Positions 1-12,761 of a stretch of DNA of 64,000 bases are shown here, one piece after another. This DNA comes from Bubalus kerabau (lineage: Eukaryota > Chordata > Mammalia > Artiodactyla > Bovidae): positions 46,996,501 to 47,060,500 of the forward strand of contig NC_073637.1 in the NCBI RefSeq assembly GCF_029407905.1, given 5' to 3'. The position numbers and the translations under genes were made by a program. Every line of letters begins with the position of its first letter. Position 1 is the stretch's first letter. The notes below the pieces were generated by a model that made no database searches, was not told the DNA's origin, and saw nothing but the letters and a program-made list of their open reading frames with translations.

Positions 1-575
1 CAAAGAAGATAGAAGATTTGCCCTTGAGGTCAGTAGCTAACAGCCTGAATGTGAGGATTTATGAACTTTTACTTCATAAGATTCTCAAAATGCATAAGAG
101 AGGGATTTAGGGGGATGGTGAGGGATTCTGTAGATGTAGAGGTCAAGAACAAAGTCTTTGACTATAGATGAAAAGGTCACTTCATGTGTATCTGCAGACA
201 AGAAGGATCTGGTGAATTTCAGTTACAGCAGCTCTGGATCCAGGAAGTAATTTGTGCAGAACTGATAAGCCATTGATCTGAATAAACCTGAGTAGACTTC
301 AGTACAGAAGCTCAGAGTTGGAAGGACTCTTAGAGGTCATATACTTTAGCCAACGTGCTTAAATGTGAACACACCTCAGTAGAAATGTTTCCCTCATATT
401 GTCCTCAGAATAATAAAAAAATATATTTTATATTTACTTTAAAAATTCAGCTATTCTACAGAATGGAAATGCTTTATTAATCTTTCTCACACATTTCTTT
501 GACATTCACTGGAATTTGAGGTTAAAGATTCAGCCTATAGACAGTGACAATATTTTGGAAATGTAATGTGCCTTG
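1..575. other. Intergenic, nothing assigned
   Basis: AT-rich DNA with no coding evidence and no repeat I can name. Confidence 0.5.
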
Positions 576-605
576 CTGTGCTTAGTCACTCAGTCATATC
601 TGACT
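576..605 (-). repeat. BovA fragment
   Basis: Short match to the BovA 3' end in reverse (TGTGCTTAGTCACTCAGTC). It ends where the palindromic element at 606 begins. Confidence 0.6.
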
Positions 606-789
606 GATTCTCAATTTTTAAAATTTGAATGACCTGATCGAAAGCAGTATATGATGTTATGATGTTAAATAATCATATTATAATAACAGTTATGTAATAA
701 TTTCATAATTTGACTATGAAGTGGTCACATATTGATAACATCACATGCTGCTTTCAATCAGATCTTTTGAATTTAAAAGATTGAGGATC
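606..789. mobile_element. Palindromic MITE-like DNA transposon remnant
   Basis: Two inverted arms of about 55 bp, 606-660 and 735-789, pair imperfectly around a 74-bp AT-rich centre. Ends read GATTCTCAAT and its complement-like ATTGAGGATC. The structure is that of a non-autonomous terminal-inverted-repeat element; the family is not identified. Confidence 0.6.
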
Positions 790-1712
790 TAATAAAGAAA
801 CATATGCACAAATACATTATAAATCATTGTGGACTTCACAAATTAATGACATTTTTAAATGATTCTTGGATATATTGTTGATGATTTCTCTATTAATAGT
901 GGAATAGCTTATCGATTCTCCCCAAAAGATTGCCTAATGTATTGTTAACATTCTAAAGCAACAGAATTTGCCTATCTTTCAAATTCAAAAGACCTATTGG
1001 AAACAAACAGTATTTGATGTTTTTCCACACTTCCTCATTCAGTCCTCACAGAAAGATGGTGAGCTGAGTATTATGATCCGCATTTTGTATGTGAAGGTAC
1101 AGAGGCCCAAAGACCTCATGGAACTTGTTCAAAGTATTGTAGCACAGACAATAAATGGAAGAATTGGGACCAGGACCTAGGGCCTGTTGAGCTTGTTGTG
1201 CCAACATCCATCCCATGTTTGTCTAACATTACTTCAATTTCAGATTTTTCTCAGGGGGTCAACTCTTTCCCACACATCATTTGCGGTTGCCCTCAGTTGG
1301 GTCGACCACACCCCCAGTGCCCTCTGCAATCCAGCGAGTGTCAGTGCTGCCCGTGGGTCCCGTTATTCCCCTACTCAATCGACTATACATCCATCTCCTC
1401 TTCCTTCTTCCCCCCTCCTCTCTGTCATCAAGATAAAAAATTGTAAGCAAGGAGATGAGAAGTTCTAAGGTTCCCACCACACCATCTACCCATCAGCCTG
1501 AATCTGGGTTTATTTTCTCTACTTTGCTTCCCACTATTATGGAAAAAATACCTGTATGCATATCTAACATCAGCTCTTCTGTTTGTGCCTTGGAACCCAT
1601 GGCTCCTTCAATTTTCTTCTTTCCACCCCTTGACTTAAATTTTCTTTCTTTTTTTACCTAGATCATTCCCATCACTGCACAAAATTCTATACTATCCTCC
1701 ATATTAAAAACT
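790..1712. other. Intergenic with a MIR-like remnant
   Basis: About 1060-1180 resembles a MIR in reverse (AGGTACAGAGGCCCAAAGA, then a sloping match). The rest carries small open frames with no recognisable product. Confidence 0.4.
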
Positions 1713-1845
1713 AAATGGGGACTTTCCTGGCCATCCAGTGGTTAAGCCTCCACACTTCCAGTACAGGGAGTGCAGGTTTGATCCCTGGTAAGAGAACTAA
1801 GATCACATCTGCCACATGGTCAAAAAAACAACAACAATCTATAAA
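1713..1845 (+). mobile_element. CHR-type tRNA SINE
   Basis: Begins GGGGACTTTCCTGGCCATCCAGTGG and contains the tRNA-like box GGTTTGATCCCTGG, then an A/CAA-rich tail. Confidence 0.8.
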
Positions 1846-2454
1846 ACTAAACAAAATCCCACTTTACCCTATATTGTTCTCAATTTTCTTTTATTGAAAA
1901 CTCCTTGAAATGTTATCTGGATCACAGTCCCTAATTCCTCTCCATCCATTCTCTTTTGAACCCAATCCATTTAGGCAACCACCTATTACACCCATGAAGC
2001 TGCACTCGCCAATATTTCCATGACTAGGGTGACTGCACATCTCGGTTTGTACAGACAGTCTGGGCCTTTGCCTATTCTCCAGGAATAACTTTTCACTATC
2101 AAAGTTTCTTGGTTTGGATGATAAAGTATATGCTGACCCTGTTTATGACCTCCACATTGATAAATCCAACTAAATGAGTTCTCAGTCCTCACTGTACTTG
2201 AGGTACTAGTATATAACACATCTTATCACATCTTTTCTTTTCACTTGTCTTCCAGGATCTCACATTCTGGTTCTTCTCTTATTTTTCTAGTAGTTTCTCA
2301 GTTTTTTCACCTAGTTCTTCCTCATCTTTCTACTTAGTGAAAGTTGCAGTGCCCAAGGGCTCATATCAATTGAATTCTCTTCTTCTCTACCCCATCTATA
2401 TTCATTCTCTTGCTATCTCCTCTGGTCGCATGACTTTAAATACCATTCCTGTAC
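1846..2454. other. Intergenic, nothing assigned
   Basis: No gene or nameable repeat seen. A pyrimidine-rich stretch occupies about 2230-2330. Confidence 0.5.
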
Positions 2455-2460
2455 TATTCA

Positions 2461-2871
2461 TCAGATCAGATCAGATCAGATCAGTCGCTCAGTCATGTCC
2501 GACTCTTTGCAACCCCATGAATCGCAGCACGCCAGGCCTCCCTGTCCATCACCAACTCCCGGAGTTCGCTCAGACTCACTTCCATCGAGTCAGTGATCCC
2601 ATCCAGCCATCTCATCCTCTGTCGTCCCCTTCTCCTCTTGCCCCCAATCCCTCCCAGCATCAGAGTCTTTTCCAATGAGTCAACTGTTCGCATGAGGTGA
2701 CCAAAGTACTGGAATTTCAGCTTTAGCATCATTCCTTCCAAAGAAATCCCAGGGCTGATCTCCTTCAGAACGGACTGGTTGGATCTCCTTGCAGTCCAAG
2801 GGACTCTCAAGAGTCTTCGCCAACACCACAGCTTTATCCTGAAAGTTTTCTTCAAGTTCAGACTCATACAT
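2461..2871 (-). mobile_element. BovB 3' end (truncated)
   Basis: Reverse-strand match to the 3' part of BovB, with the typical tail as a TCAGA repeat at 2461-2484 and the segment encoding LKLKFQYFGHLMR. Five-prime truncated at about 2871. Confidence 0.9.
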
Positions 2872-3005
2872 CTAACTATCTATTTGTCTAACAGCATCCC
2901 ATAACAGATCCAGAAGTGAACACTTGACGTACTCCTAATAAAAAATTTGTTTCTACTCCAGACCTCTCCATCAAAAGTATTAATACCAACTATAGCATGC
3001 AGGAG

Positions 3006-3211
3006 GGCTTCCCCAGTGGCTCAATCATAAAGAATCTGTCTGCAATGGAGGAGACATGGGTTTGATTCCTGGGTTGGGAAGATCCCATGGAGGAGAGAAT
3101 GTTTACCCACTCCAATATTCTTGCCTGGAGAATCCCATGGACAGAGGAGCCTGGAAAGCTACAGTCTATGATGTTGCAAAGAGTCGGACAAACTAAAGTG
3201 ACTGAGCACGG
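3006..3211 (+). mobile_element. Bov-A2/Bov-tA SINE
   Basis: Starts GGCTTCCCCAGTGGCTCA and runs through the BovA unit to GACTGAGCACG; diverged. Confidence 0.85.
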
Positions 3212-3216
3212 GTGCA

Positions 3217-4167
3217 CAGTGTGCAGGAAACAAAAACCTTGATATTATCTTTGACCCACACTTTCCCCTCCAACAGTATGTCATCCATACTGATATATCC
3301 AGTATGCCATCAGGTCTTGTTTGTTCTAATGTACCACTCCTATACTCTCACCATCCTCGCCATTTCCACAGGTGTCTCTCACCTGGATGACTGCAGTATC
3401 CTCATAATAGATCTTCCTCCTTCCATCTTTGCTTCCATAGACCACCTTCTCAATAGAGCAGTCAGAGCAATCCTTTCCACAACTAAGTCACATGTCACTC
3501 TTCTGCTCAAAATACCCCACTCAGTATAAGCTCCAAATTCCATACAGTGACCATCAGCCTGCTGTCATCCTGTTCCGTTCACTTTTCTGATTTTCTCACC
3601 TCCTTTCTGATGTTCTCACCTCCTTTTCTTCCCGTCACTACTTTGCCCCAGGCACAGGGGCATCTTTGTCCTGCTCAGAGTCTGAACACTCACTGTTTCC
3701 TCTGCTTGGGTTACTTTCACTGTTCCCATGAACTACACCTTCACCTTCTCATCGTCATTTTCCTTACCATCCTTTCTCCAATGGCAATTCCATTCCTTCT
3801 TGTACAGAAAGTCCCCTAAATACGAACGAATTCCAGGAAAGTCTCTTGGACATTTTATTTACACAGTCTATTACTGACTGTAATTATAAGCTCTATAGGA
3901 CAGGGATTTTTAACTGCTTTGTACCTTGTAGTTATCCTGGTATTTAGAATAAGCACTTGGAACAGTACACACACAATACATAGCTGTTGTGCATATGTTA
4001 TTAACTGAATGCTGATTTTATTTCTTTTTGCAGGAATTCTTCCAAGTCTCTGGAAATTTGGGAGAATGAAGGGACATTTGCAAGTGTAGCTTGAAAAGGC
4101 ATGTCAATTCTATTTTCCTTTGCAGAGGTGGTAAGTGATCGCCTGTAGGACACATTGGTCTGCTGAT
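3217..4167. other. Intergenic, nothing assigned
   Basis: Pyrimidine-rich DNA with a few open frames of up to 105 codons; none resembles a known protein. Confidence 0.5.
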
Positions 4168-4370
4168 TCTTTTTTTTTTTTTTTTTTTTGATTCTTTTTG
4201 TAAATAAAATTTTATTGCCATACAGATATGCTCATTGGTTTATTTATTGTCTAATGATGCCCTTATGCTCTAACAGCAGAGTTGTATAGTTGCAACAGAG
4301 GCTATATGGCACACAAAGCTTAAAATATTTGCTGTTGGCTCCTTTGTAGATAAAGTAAATGTTCCAACCC
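4168..4370 (-). mobile_element. hAT-like DNA transposon remnant next to a poly(T) run
   Basis: 4168-4188 is a T run. The following sequence (TTTGTAAATAAAATTTTATTG, then AGAGTTG, AGTTGCAACAGAGGC, GGCACACAAAGCTTAAAATATTT) matches the common mammalian hAT-type element whose other end reads CAGGGGTTGGCAAAC. The exact subfamily is not assigned. Confidence 0.6.
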
Positions 4371-5648
4371 TTGTTTTTCTCCGTTTCCATAATTGTAACT
4401 GAGGGTATTGCGGATCATTAAAACAGGATCAGATTAAAAGATTAATAAACATTCTCAAGTGAAAATAAAATGAAGCAGAAGATGGCTTTCAGCAGGTCGG
4501 TTTCATTTAGACCACTAGGTGTCTCTCTTCCCTAAACTTTACAAGTAAATGTTGAATCAGACGTCAGCCAACTTGGGGCTGTGACATACCAGACAAATAT
4601 TGACAGTTGCTAAGGCAACTGGGATAACTTATTGCCCAAAGGATAATATAGGTGCCAATTGTGCATGCCATGTTTCTCACATAGGGGAGAGACAGACATG
4701 AATGAAAAAATGTATTTCATGATCTCTCTTCAACTGTGGCTTAAAAACAACACATAGCTGATGCTTATCTTAATTCCTCTTTCAGTTTTTCTGGAAATTA
4801 ACACTTTTCCAGAAAAAGTAAGGGTCCTTAAATCAGCCAAAATATGTCACAAATGGGCAATCTCTTTGGTTACCAATTCTTTTTCCCAGTTAGCCCTGGA
4901 GTTTATCTTTCCAAGTTGTGTTCTAATGGCCAACCATAAGGCCACTTGTATTTTCTAGCTCATCTATCTTGTCACAAAAGTGGTTTCTGCAGCATCTTTT
5001 TTTCAGAGACTTCTTATTAGTCAACACTGGAATAATTAGTATGTCACTTTCTTTGCCTCCTACAACATAGTTGGAGAGATTGTTTAAACTTGAGCTTTTT
5101 CTGACATTAAGCTTTTGCTATTATGCAAGGCTTCTTCACCATGGCGTTATTGGTAACTGGGTTGGATAATTCCTTGTTGTGAGAGGGGTCATGTGCATTT
5201 TAGGATGTTTAGAAGTATCTTTGACCTCTATCCACCATATGCCAGTAGCAACTCCCCTGCAGTTAAAATTTTTTTTAAAAATGTCTTTAGATATTATTAA
5301 ACATCCCCTGGGAAGCAAAATCGTCCCAGCTAAAACATTGTGCTAGTCAGTCCTAATCATGTTCCTTCTCAGATTATCCTTAAGGCATCTTCAAGTGGAG
5401 CTGAAGTTTCAAAACACGGGGCAAGAATTGGTAGGAATCTTAAATCAACCAAATTGCAAAGGAGAACCTAGTTTTACACAAAGTTAAAAAATACAGAAAT
5501 TAAAATATTGATTATAATAAGTCCAGAAGGATCAGTCAATGAGAACTGCTTTCATTCAGTGAGATACAAGATAAAATCTCAAAAAAGATAAGATCTCCCA
5601 GAGGAAACTTTTAGGTTCATTTTTTTTCTGGAATATATAATCATATTG
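4371..5648. other. Intergenic, nothing assigned
   Basis: AT-rich sequence without coding evidence. Confidence 0.5.
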
Positions 5649-5860
5649 TGTGCTCAGTCGTGTCCAACTCTTCATGGTCCCATGGACTGTAGCCTGCCAG
5701 GCTCCTCTGCCCATGGAATTTTCCAGGCAAGAATACTGAAGCAGGTTGCCATTTCCTCCTCCAGGGGATCTTCCTCATCCATGGTTTGAACCCATGTCTC
5801 TTGCATCTCCTGCATTGGCAGGTACATCATTTACCACTAGCAGTTCCTGGGAAGCCCTTC
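5649..5860 (-). mobile_element. Bov-A2/Bov-tA SINE
   Basis: Reverse copy from GTGTGCTCAGTCGTGTCC to the inverted tRNA-like head CCTGGGAAGCCC. Confidence 0.88.
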
Positions 5861-7168
5861 TGGGCTGTATAGAAGTCATGCTATTGTGTACTTCTGGGCA
5901 GTGAGAAGTCATTCAGGATGGGCTCTGACCATGCTTTGCTCTGCTGTCCTCAAAGCCTTTCCAATAACTGAGTTTGGCTCTCTGAATTTGGAGCATCTGG
6001 GACTGATTAAGGCATGGCATCTAGGAAACTTGTACATTTGATGTTTGTCTTCTAGAAAACCATCAGCCTGTCCACAACTCTTAGGAACTGCTTAGCCTTT
6101 GAGTCCCTCCTTGAAGGCTGGGTAATCCCATTTCCCACTGGACAGGAGGGGCTGGGTGAGGTCATTATGACGATTCATATGCAACATGCTGGGTTGTAAC
6201 TCCCAAAGGAGCTTGAAATATTGATTTTATGCATGTCATGCTAAAGGCTGAACAGTTGTAATCCTGCTTTGTATATTACTTCTTGAAGATTTAAAACAAG
6301 ATGGCTTTGCCACCAGCATAGCTGACATATTTTAATTAATCTTTGTGAAAGAGCTTGACATGTTTAAATGAGCTCATCCAAATAGAATCAGTTATCCTCC
6401 TCTGATATAGAATACATTGGAATGAAGCATGATTTATGAAGAATAGAAATCTCGCCCTCAGTTTTTCATTTTTTTCTTGGGTATGTCTGTCATCTGCATG
6501 ATGGGTTATGATTTATAAGGTTTGTAAGAGTGTGTTGTATAGCATATTTTGCTATGCCTTGCAATACGGAGAAATAGGTAACTCCCAGTCTATGATGATG
6601 GGGTGATATATACTTAATGGAGATTGTCTTCTAAGTTCTCTAATGGCTACTGCTTAAGAATGTTCTAGAAAAGATTGAAAGCCACAAAACCAATGGTATG
6701 CTTTGCTACTCCTGGGAAAAGTTAGGCAATTAAAGACTTACGTCATTTGTGGGAAACATGACTGATGGTTCAAATGAACTCATTACAAGCTATTTCTTTT
6801 GAGTTTATAGATTGCATATTTTTCTCTCAAATACCAGTTAACGAGTAAAATAGGCAGAAAAATCAGTACCTCAGTGAGTAGTTATGAACACTGAATGAGA
6901 TAATGTGTGTAAGACTATTTGGAATGGAAATCAACCTAATTAGAACTGGAGTTACTCCATTAAGATGTTGGAATATAAACTGGACCTAAAAAAGAGTCAA
7001 AGGTTCCTTCCTCAATAATTCTAGGGTTTTTATTTCCACCAAGGGTGAAGTTAAAGCCATGTTGAAAGGAGACATACAGTTTTTCATGATATCAGAATAG
7101 ATCGGATTTTTGGTTTTGATCTACTTTGTTTTTAAGGCAAAATTAGTGCTTGCCCTGAAGTGGTGTTT
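5861..7168. other. Intergenic, nothing assigned
   Basis: No open frame or repeat that I can support. Confidence 0.5.
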
Positions 7169-7375
7169 TTCTTTCTTTCTTTCTTTCTTTTTTTTTTTTA
7201 ATGTAGTCGCTAAGTCATGTCCAAGTCTTTTGGGAACCCATGGACTGTAGCCCGCCAGGTTCCTCTGTCCATGGGATTTCCCAGGCAGGAATACTGGAGT
7301 GGGTTGCCATTTCCTTTTCCAGGGGATCTTCCTGATGTCTGAACAAACCTGGGTCTCCTGCACTGGCAGACAGAG
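7169..7375 (-). mobile_element. Bov-tA SINE with CTTT microsatellite
   Basis: 7169-7200 is a CTTT/T tract. 7205-7372 is a reverse Bov-tA copy (AGTCGCTAAGTCATGTCC to CTCCTGCACTGGCAGAC) lacking the last part of its head. Confidence 0.85.
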
Positions 7376-8132
7376 ACAGGTTCCTATTCTCCATTTTTTT
7401 TTTTTTAAGGTGAACTCTTGGGGTTATCAGTGGTAAGGATAGAAGTAATGCAAAATGAGGTGTGAACTAACAGGAGGGTTGCTGAGAACCAGCAAAGGGA
7501 GCATGGAACAATTGTTGGATGGGTGTGAGTTCTGGACGAATTCCTGGCATCATAATTGATGACTTTCAGCATCAATTTTGCAAAGAGAAAACTTTTATTT
7601 AAACCATCAGGGAATGAGAGTCATAAAGTTCCAGGTCTCATTTGTTTATTTGTCAGTTAACACTTTAACCATCCAATTCCTCCAGCTCATGGTCCTTTCA
7701 TTCTTTCATCATTTTATCCTTTCATTTTTTATACAGCATTTACTGAGTTCCCATTTTGTGTGAAATTATTGTTTAATGTTTTGTGGAGGAGTAAAGACTG
7801 TTGAACATAGCCCGTAAACTATTATCTGTGAACTATAACAGTGGCTATGATGACTTCAGATTGATGGATAAAGGTTCTTTCTTAGTTGTGCTCATGTAGA
7901 GATTTCTATTATGTTTGCTTTCTACCTCTTAAGTGTAGGGATGATCCCAAAGATGGGATACTGAACTTGAGAAGTGCAGTTCAATAGTTTCATCTAGAAA
8001 AGAGGCCGTTGGTGGGCACACACAGCAACTGCTACAGTTTGGTGCCATCCGAGTGGACCAATGTATTGGGGAATGCCTGCATTTCCCAAAACTCTTTGAA
8101 GAAAAAAAAGCAAGAAATTGAAAAGTTGAGAG
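7376..8132. other. Intergenic, nothing assigned
   Basis: AT-rich sequence without a supported gene. Confidence 0.5.
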
Positions 8133-8611
8133 AGAGGGGTGAAAAGAAAGCAAATGTGAAATCTTGGAAACAAAGTAACAGCTTTAATACTACTTCAGGT
8201 GGTTCCTCCTGAGTTGTGGTGTATCAGCTACCCTTAAAGAAGATGTGGTACATATATCAGGCTTTCCCGGTAGCTCAGCTGGTGAAGAACCTGTCTGCAA
8301 TGCAGGAGACCCTGGTTTGATTCCTGGGTTGGGAAGATCCGCTGGAGAAAGAATAGGCTACCCACCCCGGTATTCTTGTGCTTCCCTTGTGGCTCAGCTG
8401 GTAAAGAATCTGCCTGCAATGTGGGAGACCTGGGTTTGATCCCTGGTTGGGAAGATCCCCTGGAGAAGGGAAAGGCTACTCACTCCACAGAGATGAAAGG
8501 AAGGCAAATAAGAAGTCTTGGAAACAAAGTAGCAGCTTCGATACTACCTCAAGTGGTTCCTCCTGAGTTGTGATGTATCAACTAGCCTTAAAGAAGATAT
8601 GGTACATGTAC
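8133..8611. repeat. Direct repeat of about 120 bp flanking SINE heads
   Basis: 8133-8257 and 8487-8611 are copies of one sequence (offset 354), including TTGGAAACAAAGTA and GTGGTTCCTCCTGAGTTGTG, and both end in the L1-derived AAAGAAGATRTGGTACAT. The later copy runs on into an L1 3' end; the earlier one is cut off by a SINE. Confidence 0.75.
8261..8486 (+). mobile_element. Two tandem Bov-tA head segments
   Basis: Two SINE 5' parts in the same direction, at about 8261-8376 and 8377-8486. Each has a tRNA-like head and GGTTTGATYCCTGG box and stops after the CACTCCA region. Confidence 0.8.
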
Positions 8612-9100
8612 ACCATGGAATATTACTCAGCCACTAAAGAAATGAAACAGGATCATTTGTAGAGATGTAGATGTACATAGTCTGTCATGCAGAGTGAAGT
8701 AAGTCAGAAAGAGACAAATATCATATATTAATGCATGTACATGGAATCTAGAAAAAAATGGAACAGATGAACCTATTTCTGGGGCAGGAATAGAGATGCA
8801 GAGACAGAAAACAGACATCTGGACATGCAGTGAGGGGAAGGGGAGGGTAAGGTGAATCGGGAGACTGAGATTGACATGTGTAAAATAGATGGTGGGAACC
8901 TGTTGCAAAGCTCAGGAAGCTCAGCTTGGTGCTCTGTTATGACCTAGATGGGTGGGACGATGGGGTGGCTGGGAGATCTGAGAGGGAGGGGATATATGTA
9001 TGCATATGGCTACCCACCCCATATACTTCATTGTATGGCAGAAACTAACACAAATACTGTAAAGCAGTTGTATATATTCCAATTAAAAAAAAAATCCTTA
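8588..9100 (+). mobile_element. L1 3' end
   Basis: Matches the end of L1 ORF2 and 3' UTR: GGTACATGTACACCATGGAATATTACTCAG-type sequence, then a G-rich 3' UTR segment and an A-rich tail near 9085-9110. Confidence 0.85.
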
Positions 9101-10254
9101 AAAAAAGAAAAACAATGGATTCATGTAACCAGGCAAGGAATCTAAAATAGCCAAGAAGATGTAAATAGTCTTTCATTCTGAAGAAGACACAAACCCTGAG
9201 TAATTTAAAATTTAGCCAAATGCCTGTGAAGGCTCTAGATAACCAATAAAAGGACATTTGCTCTGGGCTTAATGCCCATGGAAAAAATGCCACACACCTA
9301 GCTAGTCAGGGTAGGAATGAGAGCTCTTGGCTGTCACTATTTTTTTTCATAGTGAGATTGTAGAGTTCAGGGAACACTCAAGTGAAGTAATGTCATTTTC
9401 CCCTTCAGGAAAAAAATAGTAGCTTCTCTAGACATTTTCAAAGCTATAAATATTAATCAAAGATGAGAAAGACACAGAACTAAAAGAGTGGTAGAAAATT
9501 AGTGGGTGAAAAGGGTTTTGTGCAATTTACAAGATTTGAGGGTCTTATAAATACACAGTTAAGTTGTATAGAGCTAAAGAGGTGTGCAATTCAATGCAAA
9601 GTATTGGGGAAAGTATGCTCACTAAAAGGCAAGACTTTGTGTTTTTAAGGAAGGCAATGGAAAATAATACTTGGATTTACTTTTGTTCCAAGGTTGAACA
9701 ATTTAAACTTCATTAACCATTCCAGTGTGGTATGAAGTTCAACTCTTTTTGTCTAAGAACCTGTATCCAACATTGGAAGAATTATCTGTGATGATCAGTC
9801 TAATAGGAAAAGAGGTGTGTGGTCAGGCCTTAGACAGTCTCAAGCTTTGATCAAATGAAAGTATTAACTAATTAATACATTTTTCTTGGATAAATCATAA
9901 AGGCTAACTTTTAAAATGGTAGTAGGCATTACTAAACAAATGACTTGTTTTTAAGATATTGAATGGTCATTAACTAGTTAGTAACTTGGGCTATAAACAA
10001 GTTGTTAGAATGAAACGACCTATTTCAAAAAATGGTCTGACCAATTAAATGACTCTATCTATAAATCTTTGCTTTTATAGATGCACCTTGATATCTTATT
10101 TCAGTCCAACGAATCAGTGGCTCCATAGAAAAGCCAAATTCTTTGATTGGTAAGATATAGTTTTAGTAGCTGGTTTCCTGTTTGATTTTTTAAAATCTCT
10201 CAAACAAGTTGGGGATGTATACATACAGTTTTAATTAGTATCTCCATTGCTTCA
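9101..10254. other. Intergenic, nothing assigned
   Basis: AT-rich, no coding evidence. Confidence 0.5.
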
Positions 10255-11047
10255 TCAAAAAATTTACAAACAACAAATGCTGGAAAGGGTATAGAGAGAA
10301 GGGAACCCTCTTACACTGTTGTCAGGAATGTAAATTGGTACAGCCACTATGGAGAACATAATGGAGACACCTCAAAAAACTAGAAATACAACTACCATAT
10401 GACTAGCAAACTCACTCCTGGGTGTATATCAGGAGAAAACCATAATTCAAAATAATACATGTGTCTCGGTATGCACTGCAGCACTATTTACAATAGTCAG
10501 AGCATGGAAATAACCTCAATGCCCATCAACAGAAGAATGGATAAGGGAGATGTGGTACATATATACAATGGGATATTACTCAGTCATAAAAAGGAATGAA
10601 ATTGGGCCATTTGTAGAGACATAAGTAGACCTAGAGACTGTCATACAGAGTGAATAAGTCATAAAGAGAAAAACAAATATCATATAACATGACTTACATG
10701 TGGAATCTAGAATAAAGATTCAGCTAAACTTATTTGCAAAGCAGAAATAAAAACATAGATGTAGAGAACAAACTCACACATAACAAGGGGGAAAGGAAGG
10801 GTGGGCTGAATTGTGAGGTTGGAGCTGATGTATATGCCCTATTTTGTATAAAATAGCTAATAATGAGAACCTACTGTATAGAACAGGGGATTCTACTCAG
10901 CGTTCTGTGATGACCTAAATGGGAAGGAAATCTAAAAAAGAGAGGCTATGTGTGTATGTGTAACTGATCCACCTTGTTGTACAGCAGAAACTAACACAAC
11001 ATTGCAAAGCAACTAATACTCCAATAAAATTAAAAAAAAAAAAAAAA
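10255..11047 (+). mobile_element. L1 3' end
   Basis: Begins in late ORF2 (AAATGCTGGAAAGGGTATAGAG), passes ATTACTCAGTCATAAAAAGG and ends in a long A run at 11030-11047. Five-prime truncated. Confidence 0.9.
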
Positions 11048-12761
11048 GACCTCACTGCTTATTTCATCACCATAGTGCCTAGAAAGACCAGAATAAATCT
11101 AAAGGCTTTGGTGGTTATTTTCTAATCCAAAAAACGGAAGTGCTTCTACTGCAGAGAGTTCAACCTTTAAAATGCTCATTATAATAACAGAGAAAAGGAG
11201 GAGGAAGGGCACTGCCTGCTCTTGGGAATGATGGTGAGTCATGCTATCACAAGTCTGGTCTCTACAGCCACGTGCCCTGGAGTGTGAATCCTTATCCGTC
11301 TTATCTGTAAAGTGGGGTAACATTGCTCACCTTTTAGGGTTGTGGTGAGGAAAAATAAGGTGATAAAGATGAAATTTATGAGTGCATGCCTCATAGTAGG
11401 CACTCCGTAAGTATCCATGTGGGTAGAACCACGAGAGTTGTTAAGTCCACATCCTTGTCCACATTGCTGTTACTTGGGCCCTCCCAGCATGCTGTTTAAG
11501 CCTGGATGCTGATTTTCTCAATTTAGTGATGTGTGTGTTGTTACAGTTCTTTGTTTCTATTTCTCTTTTAATGATTGTATATTGAAATTAAGTTAAATAA
11601 CTATCTATTACATATTGAAATTGTTTAATTGTGTGTAATGAGTGGTTTCTTTTGTTAACAAATCCTTGGAATCTGAAACAAAAGTAAAATTTTTGACAAA
11701 ACAAGTACACGTAACCCAGGATACAGATAGTAAAGCAGAAGGATTAAACAAACAAATTCTGGATATGGAACGGGAGAATTCAGATCCAATCCTTACCACA
11801 AAATAGATTTTTGATTCTGTATAAGCTGTTCATCTTCCCAAAGCTTTGCTTTCCTCATCTGTAATTTTGAGATAAAATAGTATCGCCCACATAGGATTTT
11901 TATAAGGAGTAAAGTGAATGAGGTCATCTATGTAAAAGACTTTGCATGTTGTCTGGAACCTAATAAGCTTGATAAATGTTAATTCTTTCCCTCCTCCACC
12001 ATCCTCTCCTTCTTTATCTCCTTCTTAAATTTTAAATATTCTAAAAGAAACATTTAACAACCTTTTGTACTTCTAAAAGTGGGACTTTTGTACTAATAAT
12101 CGATGGTATGTCCTAGGTCATTTGGAAGAATTTATTTCTTTTTGATGTATAAATTGTTAATAGTACTTCCTAAGATTGATGCCTCATAAAATGAGATAGA
12201 ATTTGGAATTATTATTATTATTGCTAATCTGACTATGTGAAGTATGCAAGGAACTATGAGAAGTTTCAGTTTAATACCATTATGTAGCATGAATTTTACT
12301 TGAAGATTTAGGTGGTAAAAATTGACTAGCCAATTAGAAAATTTAAATGTTATTTTTATATTTAAACAAGCATGGACAGATTCAAGAAAAGTCAAGATTT
12401 ATGTGAACTTCTAAGAGAAGAATGTGGCATGGCCTAGAAACTCCAGCTTGAAATGCTGGATTTGTGTTGCAGTTGTTCACCGTGCTCAGCTGTTTGGAGT
12501 AAGGTGATGGAAGTTTGAAAAGCACAGTGTGAGGCAGTGGGGAGAAAACCAAAGGAGGTCACTGCCCTCATGGAGCTTAGAGTCTAATGGGAGAAAGACA
12601 TGAAAACAAATAACAGATGCAGGGCATTTTAATAGCTATGATAGAATTGCTACCAGGAGCATTTAGGCACAAAGGGGAAAGTGGCCCAGTTCTGTTCAAA
12701 ACTTAAGGGTGCAGTTGAGAAGACTTCTTAGAGAACGTGACCTTGAAGTATATATATATAT
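11048..12761. other. Intergenic with two MIR remnants
   Basis: About 11230-11420 and 11805-11975 are MIR copies in sense direction (CCTCATCTGTAATTTTGAGAT; ATAGTAGGCACTCCGTAAGT). About 12530-12660 is another old interspersed repeat (CTGCCCTCATGGAGCTTAGAG). No gene seen. Confidence 0.6.
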
